The notes beneath the pieces were generated by a model that saw only the letters and a list, made by a program, of their open reading frames with translations, ran no database searches and was not told the origin of the DNA. This document shows positions 18,614 through 26,954 of a stretch of DNA of 64,000 nt, in pieces. Source of the DNA: SHVZ01 sp041906305 (lineage in GTDB: Bacteria > Pseudomonadota > Alphaproteobacteria > SHVZ01); contig JAYRJL010000003.1 in NCBI GenBank assembly GCA_041906305.1, forward strand, positions 310,001 through 374,000. The letters are read 5' to 3'. Positions within the stretch are counted from its first letter, which is position 1; each line of letters begins with the position of its first letter. Both the position numbers and the translations under genes were made by a program.

Positions 18614-18820
18614 GTGAATTTTCCTCGCGCCACCTGGGACAGGGCCAGTTCGCTGATCGATCGATTTGGCGAAACGGCCTGGTTCGAGGCCAGCGCCCGC
18701 GCCGACGCACGCATGGCGAAGGGCGATACCGCAGGCGAGCGCCACTGGACGAACGTGCTGCGGGCGGTGAAGTGGCTCCAGGATCGGAGCGGCCGCGATC
18801 CCTTCAAGGTCGAGCACTAG
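18614..18820 (+). CDS. Small conserved protein beside SRAP, 68 aa
   Basis: 68 aa from GTG 18614. It is a clear paralogue of the 68-aa protein at 23804-24010: both share 'W..(V/I)L.AV.WLQ....(D/H)PFK..H' at the C-terminus and a helical acidic N-terminus. It resembles the short alphaproteobacterial DUF6961-like proteins, with low certainty. It is the first gene after the LexA box and ends five bases before the SRAP gene, so it should be SOS-induced together with it. Confidence 0.65.
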   Translation: MNFPRATWDRASSLIDRFGETAWFEASARADARMAKGDTAGERHWTNVLRAVKWLQDRSGRDPFKVEH

Positions 18821-18824
18821 CCCC

Positions 18825-19547
18825 GTGTGCGGCAAGTTCACCCAGATGTACTCGTGGAGCACGCTGGTGGGGCTTTATCGAGGTATGGCCGCCGAGCCGG
18901 GGTCAGGGAGCGATGGCGAGGACCGCGAAGAGCGCCTGACGCCGATGCGGTTCGCCAATGTCCTCGCTCTGGACGAGAACGGCGAGCGCCAGCTCTTTCC
19001 GATGCGTTGGGGGCTTACCGTCCCCTGGCAGGACAAGAAGGTCATTCACGCCCGATGCGAGACCATCGACAAGAAGCCAACCTTCAAGGAGGCGTTCGCT
19101 CAACGGCGCGGCATCCTCGTGGTGAAGACCTTCAACGAAGGGAAGGAGGTTCCGTCTTCGAAGCCAGGCGGCAAGCCGAAGACGGAGCAGTACGAAATCC
19201 GGCCAAGGGACGATAAGCCGGTTTCAATCGCGGTGATCTTCCAGCGGGTGTCCGAGCCGAACGGCGCAACTCTCTGGGAGTTCGCGATGGTGACGACGCC
19301 CAACAACAAGCTGATCGGCACGATCACCGACCGCATGCCGGCGATCCTCCAGCCGGCCGATTGGACGAAGTGGCTCGGCGAGGAGTCCGCTACAGCGGCG
19401 GAGCTGAAGGCGATGCTGAAACCCTTCGAGGGCGATTGGGACATGGGACCGGAGAAGCCCGATCCGCCGCCAAGGCCGACGCGCCCCGCGAAGCCGCCCC
19501 CGCCGCGCAAGACCGACAAGCCGAACCAGGGGAGGCTTTTCGAGTGA
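18825..19547 (+). CDS. SRAP (HMCES/YedK-type) abasic-site protein
   Basis: 240 aa. SRAP proteins use their N-terminal Cys2 to form a thiazolidine crosslink with abasic sites in single-stranded DNA. Here 'MCGKF' keeps Cys2 and the active-site Glu is kept in 'TFNEGKE'. The usual Asn of 'INAR.ET' is His ('IHARCET') and the usual His of 'IHDRMP' is Thr ('TITDRMP'); I believe this pattern defines an alphaproteobacterial subgroup rather than decay. The C-terminus is a proline/lysine-rich tail. Start GTG 18825. It follows a LexA box and a small gene and overlaps a Cys-rich gene, giving a three-gene SOS unit. Confidence 0.9.
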   Translation: MCGKFTQMYSWSTLVGLYRGMAAEPGSGSDGEDREERLTPMRFANVLALDENGERQLFPMRWGLTVPWQDKKVIHARCETIDKKPTFKEAFAQRRGILVVKTFNEGKEVPSSKPGGKPKTEQYEIRPRDDKPVSIAVIFQRVSEPNGATLWEFAMVTTPNNKLIGTITDRMPAILQPADWTKWLGEESATAAELKAMLKPFEGDWDMGPEKPDPPPRPTRPAKPPPPRKTDKPNQGRLFE

Positions 19548-19864
19548 CGAATGTCGTCCGCCAGAAGTGCCGCCGCTGCGACGACAAGGGTTGGCTATGC
19601 GAGCAGCACAAGCGGCCGTATAGAGCCTTCAACGAGCGCGAGGATGCCTGCATGTGCGGCGATGCCGTTCCCTGCGGGTGCAATCCTAGTCCCCATACAG
19701 ACACGCGCTGCGGCTTCGAGATGTGCCGCAACGTCATCTTCACCTGCTTAGCTTTCTGCAGTTTGCGCTCACGATCGGGCACTGGCTTGGAGGAGGCTTG
19801 CGCAAGGTGCCGAGACGAACATCCCGGACTCAGCGACTCTGAGGGTACCCGTAGCGTCGAATAA
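19544..19864 (+). CDS. Cysteine-rich putative zinc-ribbon protein, ~106 aa
   Basis: Starts at GTG 19544, overlapping the SRAP stop. The first half, 'KCRRCDDKGWLCEQHKRPY', then 'CMCGDAVPCGCNP', carries paired CxxC-type knuckles seen in short rhizobial proteins of unknown function that usually end near this point. The second half adds further cysteines and looks less conserved, so the original gene may have been shorter. Coupling to SRAP suggests a DNA-damage role, which is inference only. Confidence 0.6.
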   Translation: MTNVVRQKCRRCDDKGWLCEQHKRPYRAFNEREDACMCGDAVPCGCNPSPHTDTRCGFEMCRNVIFTCLAFCSLRSRSGTGLEEACARCRDEHPGLSDSEGTRSVE

Positions 19865-19904
19865 TTCCCGTGTTAAGAAGGAGACCTGCCACTAGGAGTG
19901 ATCT

Positions 19905-21173
19905 ATGAACGAGCCAGCAACAGACACCCTGAGGCGAATTATCGCCGTGCTCCCCGAGCTTCTGCCCACGCTTGAGTCTTCCTATAAGGACATCCATGCG
20001 CATCCTGAGCTCTCGATGCAGGAAGTCCGCACCGCCGGCCTCGTGGCGAAACATCTCACCGATAGTGGCTACGAGGTAACGACGGGTGTCGGGAAGACCG
20101 GGGTCGTCGGTTTACTTCGCAACGGTGATGGCCCCACCGTCATGCTGCGCGCCGACATGGATGCATTGCCAATTCGCGAAGCGAGCGGCGTAGCGTATGC
20201 AAGCACAGTCTCGGCGAAGGACGACAGCGGAGAGACCGTGCCTGTGGCGCATGCGTGCGGTCATGACATGCATGTGGCATGGCTGATGGGCGCATCTGCC
20301 TTGTTCGCGCGTACACGTGACGCATGGCGCGGAACCCTGATGATAATTTTCCAGCCTGGCGAGGAGACGGCACAGGGAGCGCGCGCGATGCTTAATGACG
20401 GCGTCTTCGCGCGCTTTCCCAAGCCGGATGTAGTTCTGGGACAGCATGTCATGGTCGGGCCGGCGGGCACTGTTGCCGGCAGCGCCGGACCGATAACCTC
20501 GGCGGCGGACAGCTTGCAAATTCGACTGTTCGGTCGTGGTGCTCACGGATCAATGCCGCAGGCCAGCATAGATCCAGTCGTCATGGCAGCAGCAACAGTC
20601 CTGCGGCTACAGACCATCGTCTCTCGCGAAGTAGCCGCGACTGAAGCCGCCGTGGTCACCATTGGTGCGTTGCAGGCAGGCACCAAAGAGAATGTCATCC
20701 CGGATGAAGCGGTTATCAAACTGAACGTCAGGACGTTTGATGCAGGGGTTCGCAAGCGGGTGCTCGCGGCGATAGAGCGTATCGTGAACGCCGAAGCGGA
20801 GGCAGCGGGTGCACCGCGCCACCCAGAGATCACAGCGCTCGACTCATATCCGCTCAACGTCAACGACAAGGCGGCAAGCGAACGGGTCGCAGCGGCGCTG
20901 CGCGCGCATTTTTCCGCCGATCGCGTTCAGCATACCGGCCCGGCGCCCGCCAGTGAGGATTTCGGGTGTTTCGGGACTGCGTGGCACGCTCCTTCGGTCT
21001 ACTGGTTCGTTGGCGGCACTGATCCTGATGTCTATGCCAAAGCAAAAGAAGAAGGTCGGATAAACGATTTGCCCGTCAACCACAGTCCGCACTTTGCGCC
21101 GGTTTTGCACCCGACTCTCGAAACTGGCGTAGAAGCGATGGTGGCCGCCGCATTGGCGTGGAACGCCCGATGA
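19905..21173 (+). CDS. M20 family amidohydrolase (hippurate hydrolase-like)
   Basis: 422 aa. Metal-site motifs of the M20D branch are visible: 'ADMDALPI' (83-90), 'CGHDMH' (118-123), 'QPGEETAQGA' (about 154-163) and the C-terminal 'NHSPHFAPVLHPTLETG'. Such enzymes hydrolyse N-acyl or N-carbamoyl amino acids, indole-3-acetyl amino acids, or p-aminobenzoyl-glutamate. ATG 19905 follows AGGAGTGATCT. Codon use looks somewhat less GC-biased than neighbouring repair genes, consistent with separate acquisition together with the next gene, which starts 19 bases later. Confidence 0.92.
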   Translation: MNEPATDTLRRIIAVLPELLPTLESSYKDIHAHPELSMQEVRTAGLVAKHLTDSGYEVTTGVGKTGVVGLLRNGDGPTVMLRADMDALPIREASGVAYASTVSAKDDSGETVPVAHACGHDMHVAWLMGASALFARTRDAWRGTLMIIFQPGEETAQGARAMLNDGVFARFPKPDVVLGQHVMVGPAGTVAGSAGPITSAADSLQIRLFGRGAHGSMPQASIDPVVMAAATVLRLQTIVSREVAATEAAVVTIGALQAGTKENVIPDEAVIKLNVRTFDAGVRKRVLAAIERIVNAEAEAAGAPRHPEITALDSYPLNVNDKAASERVAAALRAHFSADRVQHTGPAPASEDFGCFGTAWHAPSVYWFVGGTDPDVYAKAKEEGRINDLPVNHSPHFAPVLHPTLETGVEAMVAAALAWNAR

Positions 21174-21192
21174 TGGGTTCTCCGGGGAGACC

Positions 21193-21867
21193 ATGGCTAT
21201 AACCGAGTTGCAGGCGGCAGCTGAAGTCCAACGCACGCTCGTTCTTTGTCTCGATCTGGGAGGAACATTCGCTTTTGCCCTGAGCGGTGCAATGGCCGGA
21301 ATCAAGAGGAATCTCGATGTGTTCGGGGTTCTCGTGCTTTCGTTTGCGGCCTCGAGCTTCGGGGGAATTCTCCGCGATCTACTGATAGGCGCAGTACCGC
21401 CCGCCGCGTTGGGAGATTGGCGCTATCTAGGAGTGTCGGTGGCGGCGGGACTGATCGCGTTCTTCTGGTCGTCCTTCATCGAGAAGCTCAGCAATCCGGT
21501 GCGGCTGCTCGATGCGATGGGCTTGGCCTTTTTCGCCGTTGCAGGAACGGAAAAGGCACTCGCGTTTCACTTGAGCCCCGTGATGGCGGCGCTGCTCGGA
21601 ATGCTGACGGGCATCGGCGGCGGAGTCACCCGCGACGTGCTTCTCGCCAATATTCCGGCCGTCCTGCGCTCTGATCTTTACGCCGTCGCCGCGCTTGCAG
21701 GTGCGGCCATTGTGGTCGCTGGTAGCATGCTGGATCTCCCCCTTGTCGTTACCACCGTAACCGGCGGGATGGTCTGCTTTGGTTTGCGGGTGATGGCGAT
21801 TCACTGGGGATGGCGCCTGCCCATCGCCAGCAGGGGAAGCGTCAAGCTGCCTCCCCAAGAACATTGA
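21193..21867 (+). CDS. Trimeric intracellular cation channel family protein (UPF0126/YicG type)
   Basis: 224 aa with about six to seven membrane segments in two repeats. 'LSGAMAGIKRNLDVFGVLVLSFAASSFGGILRDLLIG' and 'GIGGGVTRDVLLANIPAVLRSDLYAVAALAGA' are the two family signatures (GGxxRD). Members are called TRIC-like or glycine-transporter domain proteins; function here is unproven. RBS GGGGAGACC before ATG 21193. Likely co-transcribed with the M20 hydrolase. Confidence 0.88.
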   Translation: MAITELQAAAEVQRTLVLCLDLGGTFAFALSGAMAGIKRNLDVFGVLVLSFAASSFGGILRDLLIGAVPPAALGDWRYLGVSVAAGLIAFFWSSFIEKLSNPVRLLDAMGLAFFAVAGTEKALAFHLSPVMAALLGMLTGIGGGVTRDVLLANIPAVLRSDLYAVAALAGAAIVVAGSMLDLPLVVTTVTGGMVCFGLRVMAIHWGWRLPIASRGSVKLPPQEH

Positions 21868-22015
21868 TCGCCTCCGTCCCGTGATGGCGAGCCGGCCTTA
21901 GGAAAGACATCTGGGACCGGCATGCGCATCTCAATTGCGGCCGTTCTGCACAGGCCCTGTCCCGCCCCCATCGACCGCAGCACGATTTGCGTCCCGGTCG
22001 GCGCGCAATCTCGTG

Positions 22016-22279
22016 CTACGTGTCCGACGACGCATTTGCGCCGTTAAATGCTTCGGCAATTTGTCGGATCAACAGATCCAGCTTCTCACGGAGCGCAGGA
22101 TCCCTGATCGAGTAGAAGGCGCGGACAAGCTCGAGCGTCTCGCGTCGAAGCAGCGGATCCGTCTTCCCGACCGCAGATTTCGCCATCTCCCGCACCGGAA
22201 CCGGGGCGACCGTCGGATCGATACCTTCGAAGAAATGCGTTACGAAGACTGGGAGGATGGGAGCATGGGGACTCGCAAA
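22016..22279 (-). pseudogene. C-terminal remnant of an XRE-family regulator
   Basis: The minus strand reads 'FVTHFFEGIDPT' followed by 'RRETLELVRAFYSIRDPALREKLDLLIRQIAEAF', the C-terminal tail common to rhizobial Cro/CI-type regulators. A stop at 22280-22282 cuts the frame and no helix-turn-helix is found upstream. A 56-aa protein could still start at ATG 22186, but decay is more likely. Confidence 0.6.
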
Positions 22280-22282
22280 TCA

Positions 22283-22748
22283 GGTGTCGCCAGGTGCCTG
22301 GCGCGTGATTGCTGGCGCAATGGCATTTGCCAGGGAGCCGAGAACTGAGTGCGCACCTTCGCCGCGGTCAGTGACGGTGTCCAACATTTTTCGACGCCGC
22401 CCTGTGAATTCGCACGAGCGCCCCTAACGAGACGGCAGCCTGATGTCAGGGCGCAGAAGTGGGGCTGCCTTGCCACCGATGAGCCGCGGCAGACGCCCCG
22501 CGAAGCGGCTCAGGTGTGGATGCGGGAAAACGAGCGCCGCGTCTCGGGCTCGCTGGGGACATAGAACCGTTCTCCATCGGGGAATGAGGATCAGTCAGAA
22601 GCGGAAGAAGCCGTTCGCGACCCAGACCAACGATCCGCAACACCTTGCCAACGGAAGCGCCTAGAAGAAGGGGACCAGGGTGCGGACTTAAAGCAGGAGT
22701 GATCGGCTGCCGCATCACATCTGGACCCGCTCATCAGGCTGCATCAGA
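22283..22748. other. Stretch without a recognisable gene
   Basis: About 470 bases between the XRE remnant and the dead SRAP gene. Short open frames exist on both strands but none looks like protein, and I see no RNA gene or strong repeat. It may contain the decayed helix-turn-helix part of the XRE gene. Confidence 0.4.
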
Positions 22749-22756
22749 TTGAAGCC

Positions 22757-23531
22757 ATGTTTGGCCGCTTCTCCGACCTCTTCACCTGGGCCGAGCTCCA
22801 CGCCCTCTACTCGATCCACGACCAGCCGGCGCCAAACCTGGTCTCTCGGCATTCCGCATCTGCGGAACGCCTGCCGACTGGCGGTCGAGGCGACAACGCC
22901 TACCAGCCGCGCTACAACGCCCAAGCAGTTCGGCGCCGTCGTACGCCTCACCGCATCAGGCGAGCGCGAGCTGGTGAAGATGCGCTGGGGTCTCGTCCCT
23001 GCATGGGCCAAGGACGACAAGCTTGCCTTCAAGACGATCAACGCTCGTGCGGAGACGGTAGCGACGTCGCCGGCTTTCCGCGGCGCCTACAAGCAGCGCT
23101 TCGCGCTCAAGACGGTGTCGTCGTTCTTCGAATGGCCGAAGGGCCAGAACCCGCGGCTGTTCACGACCGCGCCGCCGGCGGATCCCGCCGCGCCCAGGTC
23201 GCCGACCGGCGGCGAGCCCTTCGCCTTCGCAGCTCTCTGGGAGAGCTGGCGGCCGAAGGATGCGGCATCGGGAGAGGGCGAGGAGCTGCTGACGTTCACC
23301 ATCATCACCGGCGAGCCGAACGCGCACGTCGCTCCCTATCACGATCGCATGCCGGTGATGCTGCAACCGAAGGACTGGGCAGCGTGGCTGTCGAAGGATA
23401 CGACGCCCGAGGAGCGGAAGAAGCTGCTCGCGCCCTACCCGGCCGAGAAGATGGTGTCCTGTGAGGTCGACAAGCGGGTCGGCAATGTCAGGAACGAGGA
23501 TGAGAAGATCGTGGAGAAGGTGGGCGACTAA
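22757..23531 (+). pseudogene. Frameshifted SRAP (HMCES-like) gene lacking Cys2
   Basis: The N-terminus 'MFGRFSDLFTWAELHALYSIHDQPAPN' is in one frame and the rest ('KQFGAVVRLTASGERELVKMRWGLVPAWA', 'INARAET', 'SSFFEWPKG', 'APYHDRMPVML') in another. The shift falls at the GCCCAAG near 22920, where one extra C would restore the family's 'RYNAPKQ'. The catalytic cysteine codon is also changed (MFG instead of MCG). The Asn, Glu and His of the active site remain. Two independent lesions argue for a true pseudogene, although the frameshift alone could be a sequencing error. Confidence 0.8.
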
Positions 23532-23750
23532 TCGTCAATGCTTCGCGATCGCTCACGTTCTGAGGGGCGGCCGCGAAAGTCGATCGCGTTGTTGGTCACC
23601 AGGGTCCAGCTTCCGGCGACGACCTCCTTCATGAGCTCCCAGTTCTTGTAGGCGCCCCATCTGCGATGAGCGACATGCGCGCATTCGATGCCGCGCGTCT
23701 CGGCGATCCCGACAAGCTCGGGGCTCGGGCACTGCGACTTCCCAGATCAA
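23528..23750 (-). pseudogene. Remnant of a DUF5615/PIN-like toxin gene
   Basis: The minus strand encodes 'SPELVGIAETRGIECAHV' and 'RWGAYKNWELMKEVVAGSW' and 'TLVTNNAIDFRGRP', which matches the PIN-like family in which such blocks follow an N-terminal 'LVDE(C/N)LSPEL'. The N-terminal strand is missing or out of frame: 'LIWEVAVPE' is read in a different frame just upstream. The stop overlaps the end of the dead SRAP gene on the other strand. Confidence 0.6.
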
Positions 23751-23803
23751 GACCTGCCGCTACCGAAGCACGTTGACTCCCCGATGCCTCGACCGCACGC
23801 CGT

Positions 23804-24010
23804 CTAATGCCCCATCTTGAACGGATGCGCGCCTTCCTTGGCCTGCAGCCACTCGACCGCCATCAGGATCCGGTGCCAGGTTCTCCGGCCGGAAAGATCG
23901 CCGCGGTCCAGGCATCCATCCGCATGCTGGGCGGCATGCAGCACGGCGTCCTCGCCATGCTCTTTCACCAGCGCCATCGCGCCCTGCCAGATAGCCGGGT
24001 CGGTATCCAT
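23804..24010 (-). CDS. Small conserved protein, paralogue of the 18614 gene
   Basis: 68 aa, starting at ATG 24010. The C-terminal pattern 'WHRILMAVEWLQAKEGAHPFKMGH' parallels 'WTNVLRAVKWLQDRSGRDPFKVEH' of the SOS-linked copy. It lies about 270 bases from the dead SRAP gene, on the opposite strand, so the SRAP/small-protein pair occurs twice on the island. No LexA box is seen before it. Function unknown. Confidence 0.65.
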   Translation of the reverse strand: MDTDPAIWQGAMALVKEHGEDAVLHAAQHADGCLDRGDLSGRRTWHRILMAVEWLQAKEGAHPFKMGH

Positions 24011-24059
24011 ATGCGGAGACTAGCGCGGAGGGCGCAACCTGTCTCATGGCTCGCCAAGC

Positions 24060-24632
24060 TCATCCCTCGACTTCCCATGCGATCTCTCGCGCGGTGGAGA
24101 AGGCGATGAGTTGTGCCAGCCGGCGCCAGGAGAGGCCACGCGCCGGGTGCTGGACCGCCCAGCAGATCGCAGCGGAGCCGTCACGCAGGCGATAGCCCTG
24201 GACGTCGTCGGTTAGATGGAGATCGGCATCGGGCAGGTTCGTCCAGCATTCCTTGCCCAGAACGATGACGGTGTGCGGCCTGAGCTCCTCCAGGAGCGAG
24301 CGAAAGCGCGACCGGGCGCTTGACCACATCTCCGCGGACGGTCGGATGCGCGCGCCTATGCCGACCGACTCGTCGACGAAGTTGACGAAGGCGGCCTGCG
24401 CCCAGGCCGATTCCCGCTCGGCCCGGCTCGGGGCCTCACGGCGCGACAAGGCCCGCGTGAGCGTCATCATGAAGCGCGACGCCTCCATTCCGATCGCCTC
24501 GGTCACGAGCTCCGCAGCGTGGTTCTCGCCGGGATGCCGGATCTCGCCATCGTCGAGCCAGGAATACTGGCTCTCTCCGAGCAGCAGGAGGCGGCGGGTT
24601 TCGTAGCGATCCCCCTTCCATGCCATCGTCAT
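24060..24632 (-). CDS. Hypothetical protein with uracil-DNA-glycosylase-like features
   Basis: 190 aa. 'RRLLLLGESQYSW' near the N-terminus, 'AAFVNFVDESVG' in the middle and 'PHTVIVLGKECWTNLPD' in the second half recall the strand order of UDG-superfamily folds ('GES...', 'NFV', 'VLLLG'), and 'AVQHPARGLSWRRL' could be the C-terminal His motif ('HPS'). This is by-eye fold similarity; it could equally be an unrelated Rossmann-like protein. ATG 24632. Its island location among repair genes fits a nucleic-acid role. Confidence 0.55.
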   Translation of the reverse strand: MTMAWKGDRYETRRLLLLGESQYSWLDDGEIRHPGENHAAELVTEAIGMEASRFMMTLTRALSRREAPSRAERESAWAQAAFVNFVDESVGIGARIRPSAEMWSSARSRFRSLLEELRPHTVIVLGKECWTNLPDADLHLTDDVQGYRLRDGSAAICWAVQHPARGLSWRRLAQLIAFSTAREIAWEVEG

Positions 24633-24807
24633 GACGGCCTCGCTTGTGATGACGGCGCACGGTCGCGGCGCTAGGATCGGGCGCTATTCTGAGTTGCGAG
24701 CAGGGATCGTGTCCAGGCAGCCTGAGCTTGAGCGCCCCCGTTTCGTCGATCGCCTTGCCGATGCGGCAACGCCGTTGCAGGACGCTTCGCGTCCGAGCGA
24801 GCGATCG

Positions 24808-25002
24808 ATGCTTTGGTGGATCTTCCTAATGCCGGGCAAGGTGATCCTCTGGCTGCAGTACATGTTCCCTGAGAAGATCTCGAGCGCGATCGGCGCGGCG
24901 CGGCGCCGGAACGTGCCGCTGATACAGCTCCTCTACAGCCTGGGCTTCTACCTGGTCATGCTCGTTATTGCCTTTTGGCTCCTGGCCGCCCGTCCCGGAT
25001 AA
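24808..25002 (+). CDS. Small two-helix membrane protein, 64 aa
   Basis: From ATG 24808: 'MLWWIFLMPGKVILWLQYMFP' and 'LLYSLGFYLVMLVIAFWLLAA' are two membrane helices joined by a basic loop. The frame is open from 24631, but the conserved-looking part begins here. It ends 13 bases before the J-domain gene and probably shares its transcript. Function unknown. Confidence 0.6.
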   Translation: MLWWIFLMPGKVILWLQYMFPEKISSAIGAARRRNVPLIQLLYSLGFYLVMLVIAFWLLAARPG

Positions 25003-25015
25003 GTCGCCCGCGCGC

Positions 25016-25939
25016 ATGGCACGCAGATCCAAAGGAGGGGGCACCTGGACCGGACTGGTCATGCTGGCGATCCCTGCCCTGATCTATGCCGGCACCGTGC
25101 TTCAGGCGTCAGCCGTCTACCTGGCCCCGGCGCTGATCGCGCTGTCGTGGATCTGGGCGGAGATTCGTGCCGCGCGACGGCCGCGCCTCTTCACCTGGAC
25201 CGTCGAGGAGCGACGTGAGCTCGTCGAGCTCTATACGCAGCTGCGAGCGATTGGGGACCGTCTGGAAGAGGTCGAGAGCCGCGGGACGCATCTCAAGAAG
25301 AACTCCGACGGCAGCTTCCATCGCGGGAGCAAGCTGGGCGTCGAGCTCAACAAGGAACTCGATGAGCTTCTCCCCGCACAGAGCGTACTCGACGGACGCA
25401 AGGAGCTCATCGAGACGATGCCGAGCGACAGGTTCCACGCCTGGGCACCCGCCGTCGCGACGAGGTCGGGACTCCGTGTCGCGGCGGCCTGCTACTTGCC
25501 GGCCTACCTCGTCGCCAGTCCGGCCTACCCGGCCGCGCCGCTGGCGTTTGCGTTCTGCGCCTTGGCGTTTCTCATCGTCAGGTCGCTTCGCAAGGCAAGC
25601 CTGTACCGCCGGGCGAGAAAGCACGGGCTGGAGGCCATGAGCGGGCCTTCCTCGGAATCGAGCAGCGAGCAAGCGGGCCCCGCAACCGACGACCGTGAAG
25701 CGAGCCGCAAAGATGCCGCGCCTTCTGCGGTCGACGAGGCGGCGGCATGGCATGAAGTGCTCGGCATCGCGCCCTCGGCGACCAGGGACGAGATCCAGGT
25801 GGCGTGGCGGGCGAAGATGACGCGAAACCACCCGGACAAGGTCTCGCATCTCGATCCCGAGTTCATCGCACTCGCGGAGGCACGATCAAGGCGGCTGACG
25901 GAAGCGCGGGACATGGGGCTACGCCAGGCGAGCGGTTGA
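25016..25939 (+). CDS. Membrane-anchored J-domain protein
   Basis: 307 aa. Two N-terminal membrane helices (about 11-48), a coiled cytoplasmic segment (60-125), a second pair of helices (about 150-195), a polar linker and a C-terminal J domain 'AWHEVLGIAPSATRDEIQVAWRAKMTRNHPDK' with the DnaK-activating HPD at 272-274. J-domain proteins recruit Hsp70; this layout would place DnaK at the inner membrane. ATG 25016. Preceded by a small membrane protein gene and followed by a toxin-antitoxin pair. Confidence 0.82.
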   Translation: MARRSKGGGTWTGLVMLAIPALIYAGTVLQASAVYLAPALIALSWIWAEIRAARRPRLFTWTVEERRELVELYTQLRAIGDRLEEVESRGTHLKKNSDGSFHRGSKLGVELNKELDELLPAQSVLDGRKELIETMPSDRFHAWAPAVATRSGLRVAAACYLPAYLVASPAYPAAPLAFAFCALAFLIVRSLRKASLYRRARKHGLEAMSGPSSESSSEQAGPATDDREASRKDAAPSAVDEAAAWHEVLGIAPSATRDEIQVAWRAKMTRNHPDKVSHLDPEFIALAEARSRRLTEARDMGLRQASG

Positions 25940-26131
25940 AGACGATGCCGGCTGTAGCTGAGTGGCTGAGAGTAGCTGAGGCTTTTCATAGCTTCAGCCA
26001 TCAGGGGATGGCGGTAGAGGAGCTCGTCTCGCCTAGGAGCCCGGCTGCCTGGCCCTGCGCCGTCGGTCGAGGGATGGGACGGACTGGAGTGAAGCTCGGG
26101 CCCCGACAATATTCGACCTGATACCCATCTT

Positions 26132-26170
26132 GATATGTACCGGAAGCGCGGTATATATCTTGAGATATAT
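26132..26170 (+). promoter_or_regulatory. Operator palindromes of the vapBC operon
   Basis: A perfect 8-2-8 palindrome ATATATCT-TG-AGATATAT (26153-26170) ends nine bases before the antitoxin ATG, and a second inverted repeat GATATGTACC/GGTATATATC (26132-26141/26150-26159, one mismatch) overlaps it. VapB-type antitoxins repress their own operon at such sites. Confidence 0.65.
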
Positions 26171-26178
26171 CAGGATGA

Positions 26179-26538
26179 ATGGGCGCTGAGATGCGATCCG
26201 ATCCCAGAACCGCGAAGCTCTTCACGACCGGCCGCAGCCAGGCCGTCCGGCTCCCCTTGGAATTCCGCTTCGAGGGAAGCGAGGTGTTCATTCGCCGCGA
26301 CCCCAGGACCGGCGACGTGATCCTGTCGAGCAAGCCGGCGTCCTGGGACGGGCTCTTCGCACTCTACGGCCAGGGCAACGTACCAGCCGACTTCATGGGA
26401 CCGGCTGACCGCCATCAGGCGTCCGAGGAACGCGATCCGTTCGAGGGCTTGCCGCTCGATGACCGGAAACCCGCCAGGACCACGAAAACCCGGAACACGA
26501 AGACCCGGGACGCGAAGACCGGGCGCGTGAAGAAATGA
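26179..26538 (+). CDS. vapB: VapB-type (AbrB/SpoVT) antitoxin
   Basis: 119 aa. The first ~55 residues have the swapped-hairpin AbrB pattern 'AKLFTTGRSQAVRLPLEFRFEGSEVFIRRDPRTGDVIL'. The C-terminus is a lysine/arginine/threonine-rich tail that should wrap the toxin. Stop overlaps the VapC start (ATGA). Expected role: neutralise VapC and repress the operon through the palindromes just upstream. Confidence 0.88.
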   Translation: MGAEMRSDPRTAKLFTTGRSQAVRLPLEFRFEGSEVFIRRDPRTGDVILSSKPASWDGLFALYGQGNVPADFMGPADRHQASEERDPFEGLPLDDRKPARTTKTRNTKTRDAKTGRVKK

Positions 26539-26954
26539 GCGGCTACCTGCTCGACACCAATGTCGCCAGCCACGTCATCCGCGGCGACAGGCCGGCGATC
26601 GGCAGACGGCTGGCCTCGCTCCCCATGGAGGAGATCGCGATCTCGGCGGTGACGGAAGGCGAGCTGCTCTTCGGTCTCTCCCGGCGCGGTTACCCCGCCC
26701 ATCTCACCGAGCGCGTGCGACAGTTCCTGCTTCGTGTCGACGTGTTGGCATGGGAGCGCGAAGCGGCACGCGCCTATGCCGACCTGCGGGCGTCATGCCA
26801 GGCGAAAGGCGTGTCCCTGGGGCCGCTCGACATGATGATCGCCGGCCATGCCGCGGCTGCGGATGCCGTGCTGGTCACCAGCGACAAGGCATTCGGGCAT
26901 ATCCCGGAGCCGCTGCGGGTCGAGGATTGGAGCGTTCTGGAGGAGATCGGTTAA
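26535..26954 (+). CDS. vapC: VapC toxin, PIN-domain ribonuclease
   Basis: 139 aa. The four acidic PIN residues are present: D7 ('YLLDTNV'), E43 ('TEGELLFG'), D99 ('LGPLDMMIAGHA') and D117 ('TSDKAF'). Members cut tRNA or rRNA. It is translationally coupled to VapB. Its 3' end overlaps the end of the convergent frameshifted gene by four bases. Appears intact and functional. Confidence 0.92.
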   Translation: MSGYLLDTNVASHVIRGDRPAIGRRLASLPMEEIAISAVTEGELLFGLSRRGYPAHLTERVRQFLLRVDVLAWEREAARAYADLRASCQAKGVSLGPLDMMIAGHAAAADAVLVTSDKAFGHIPEPLRVEDWSVLEEIG

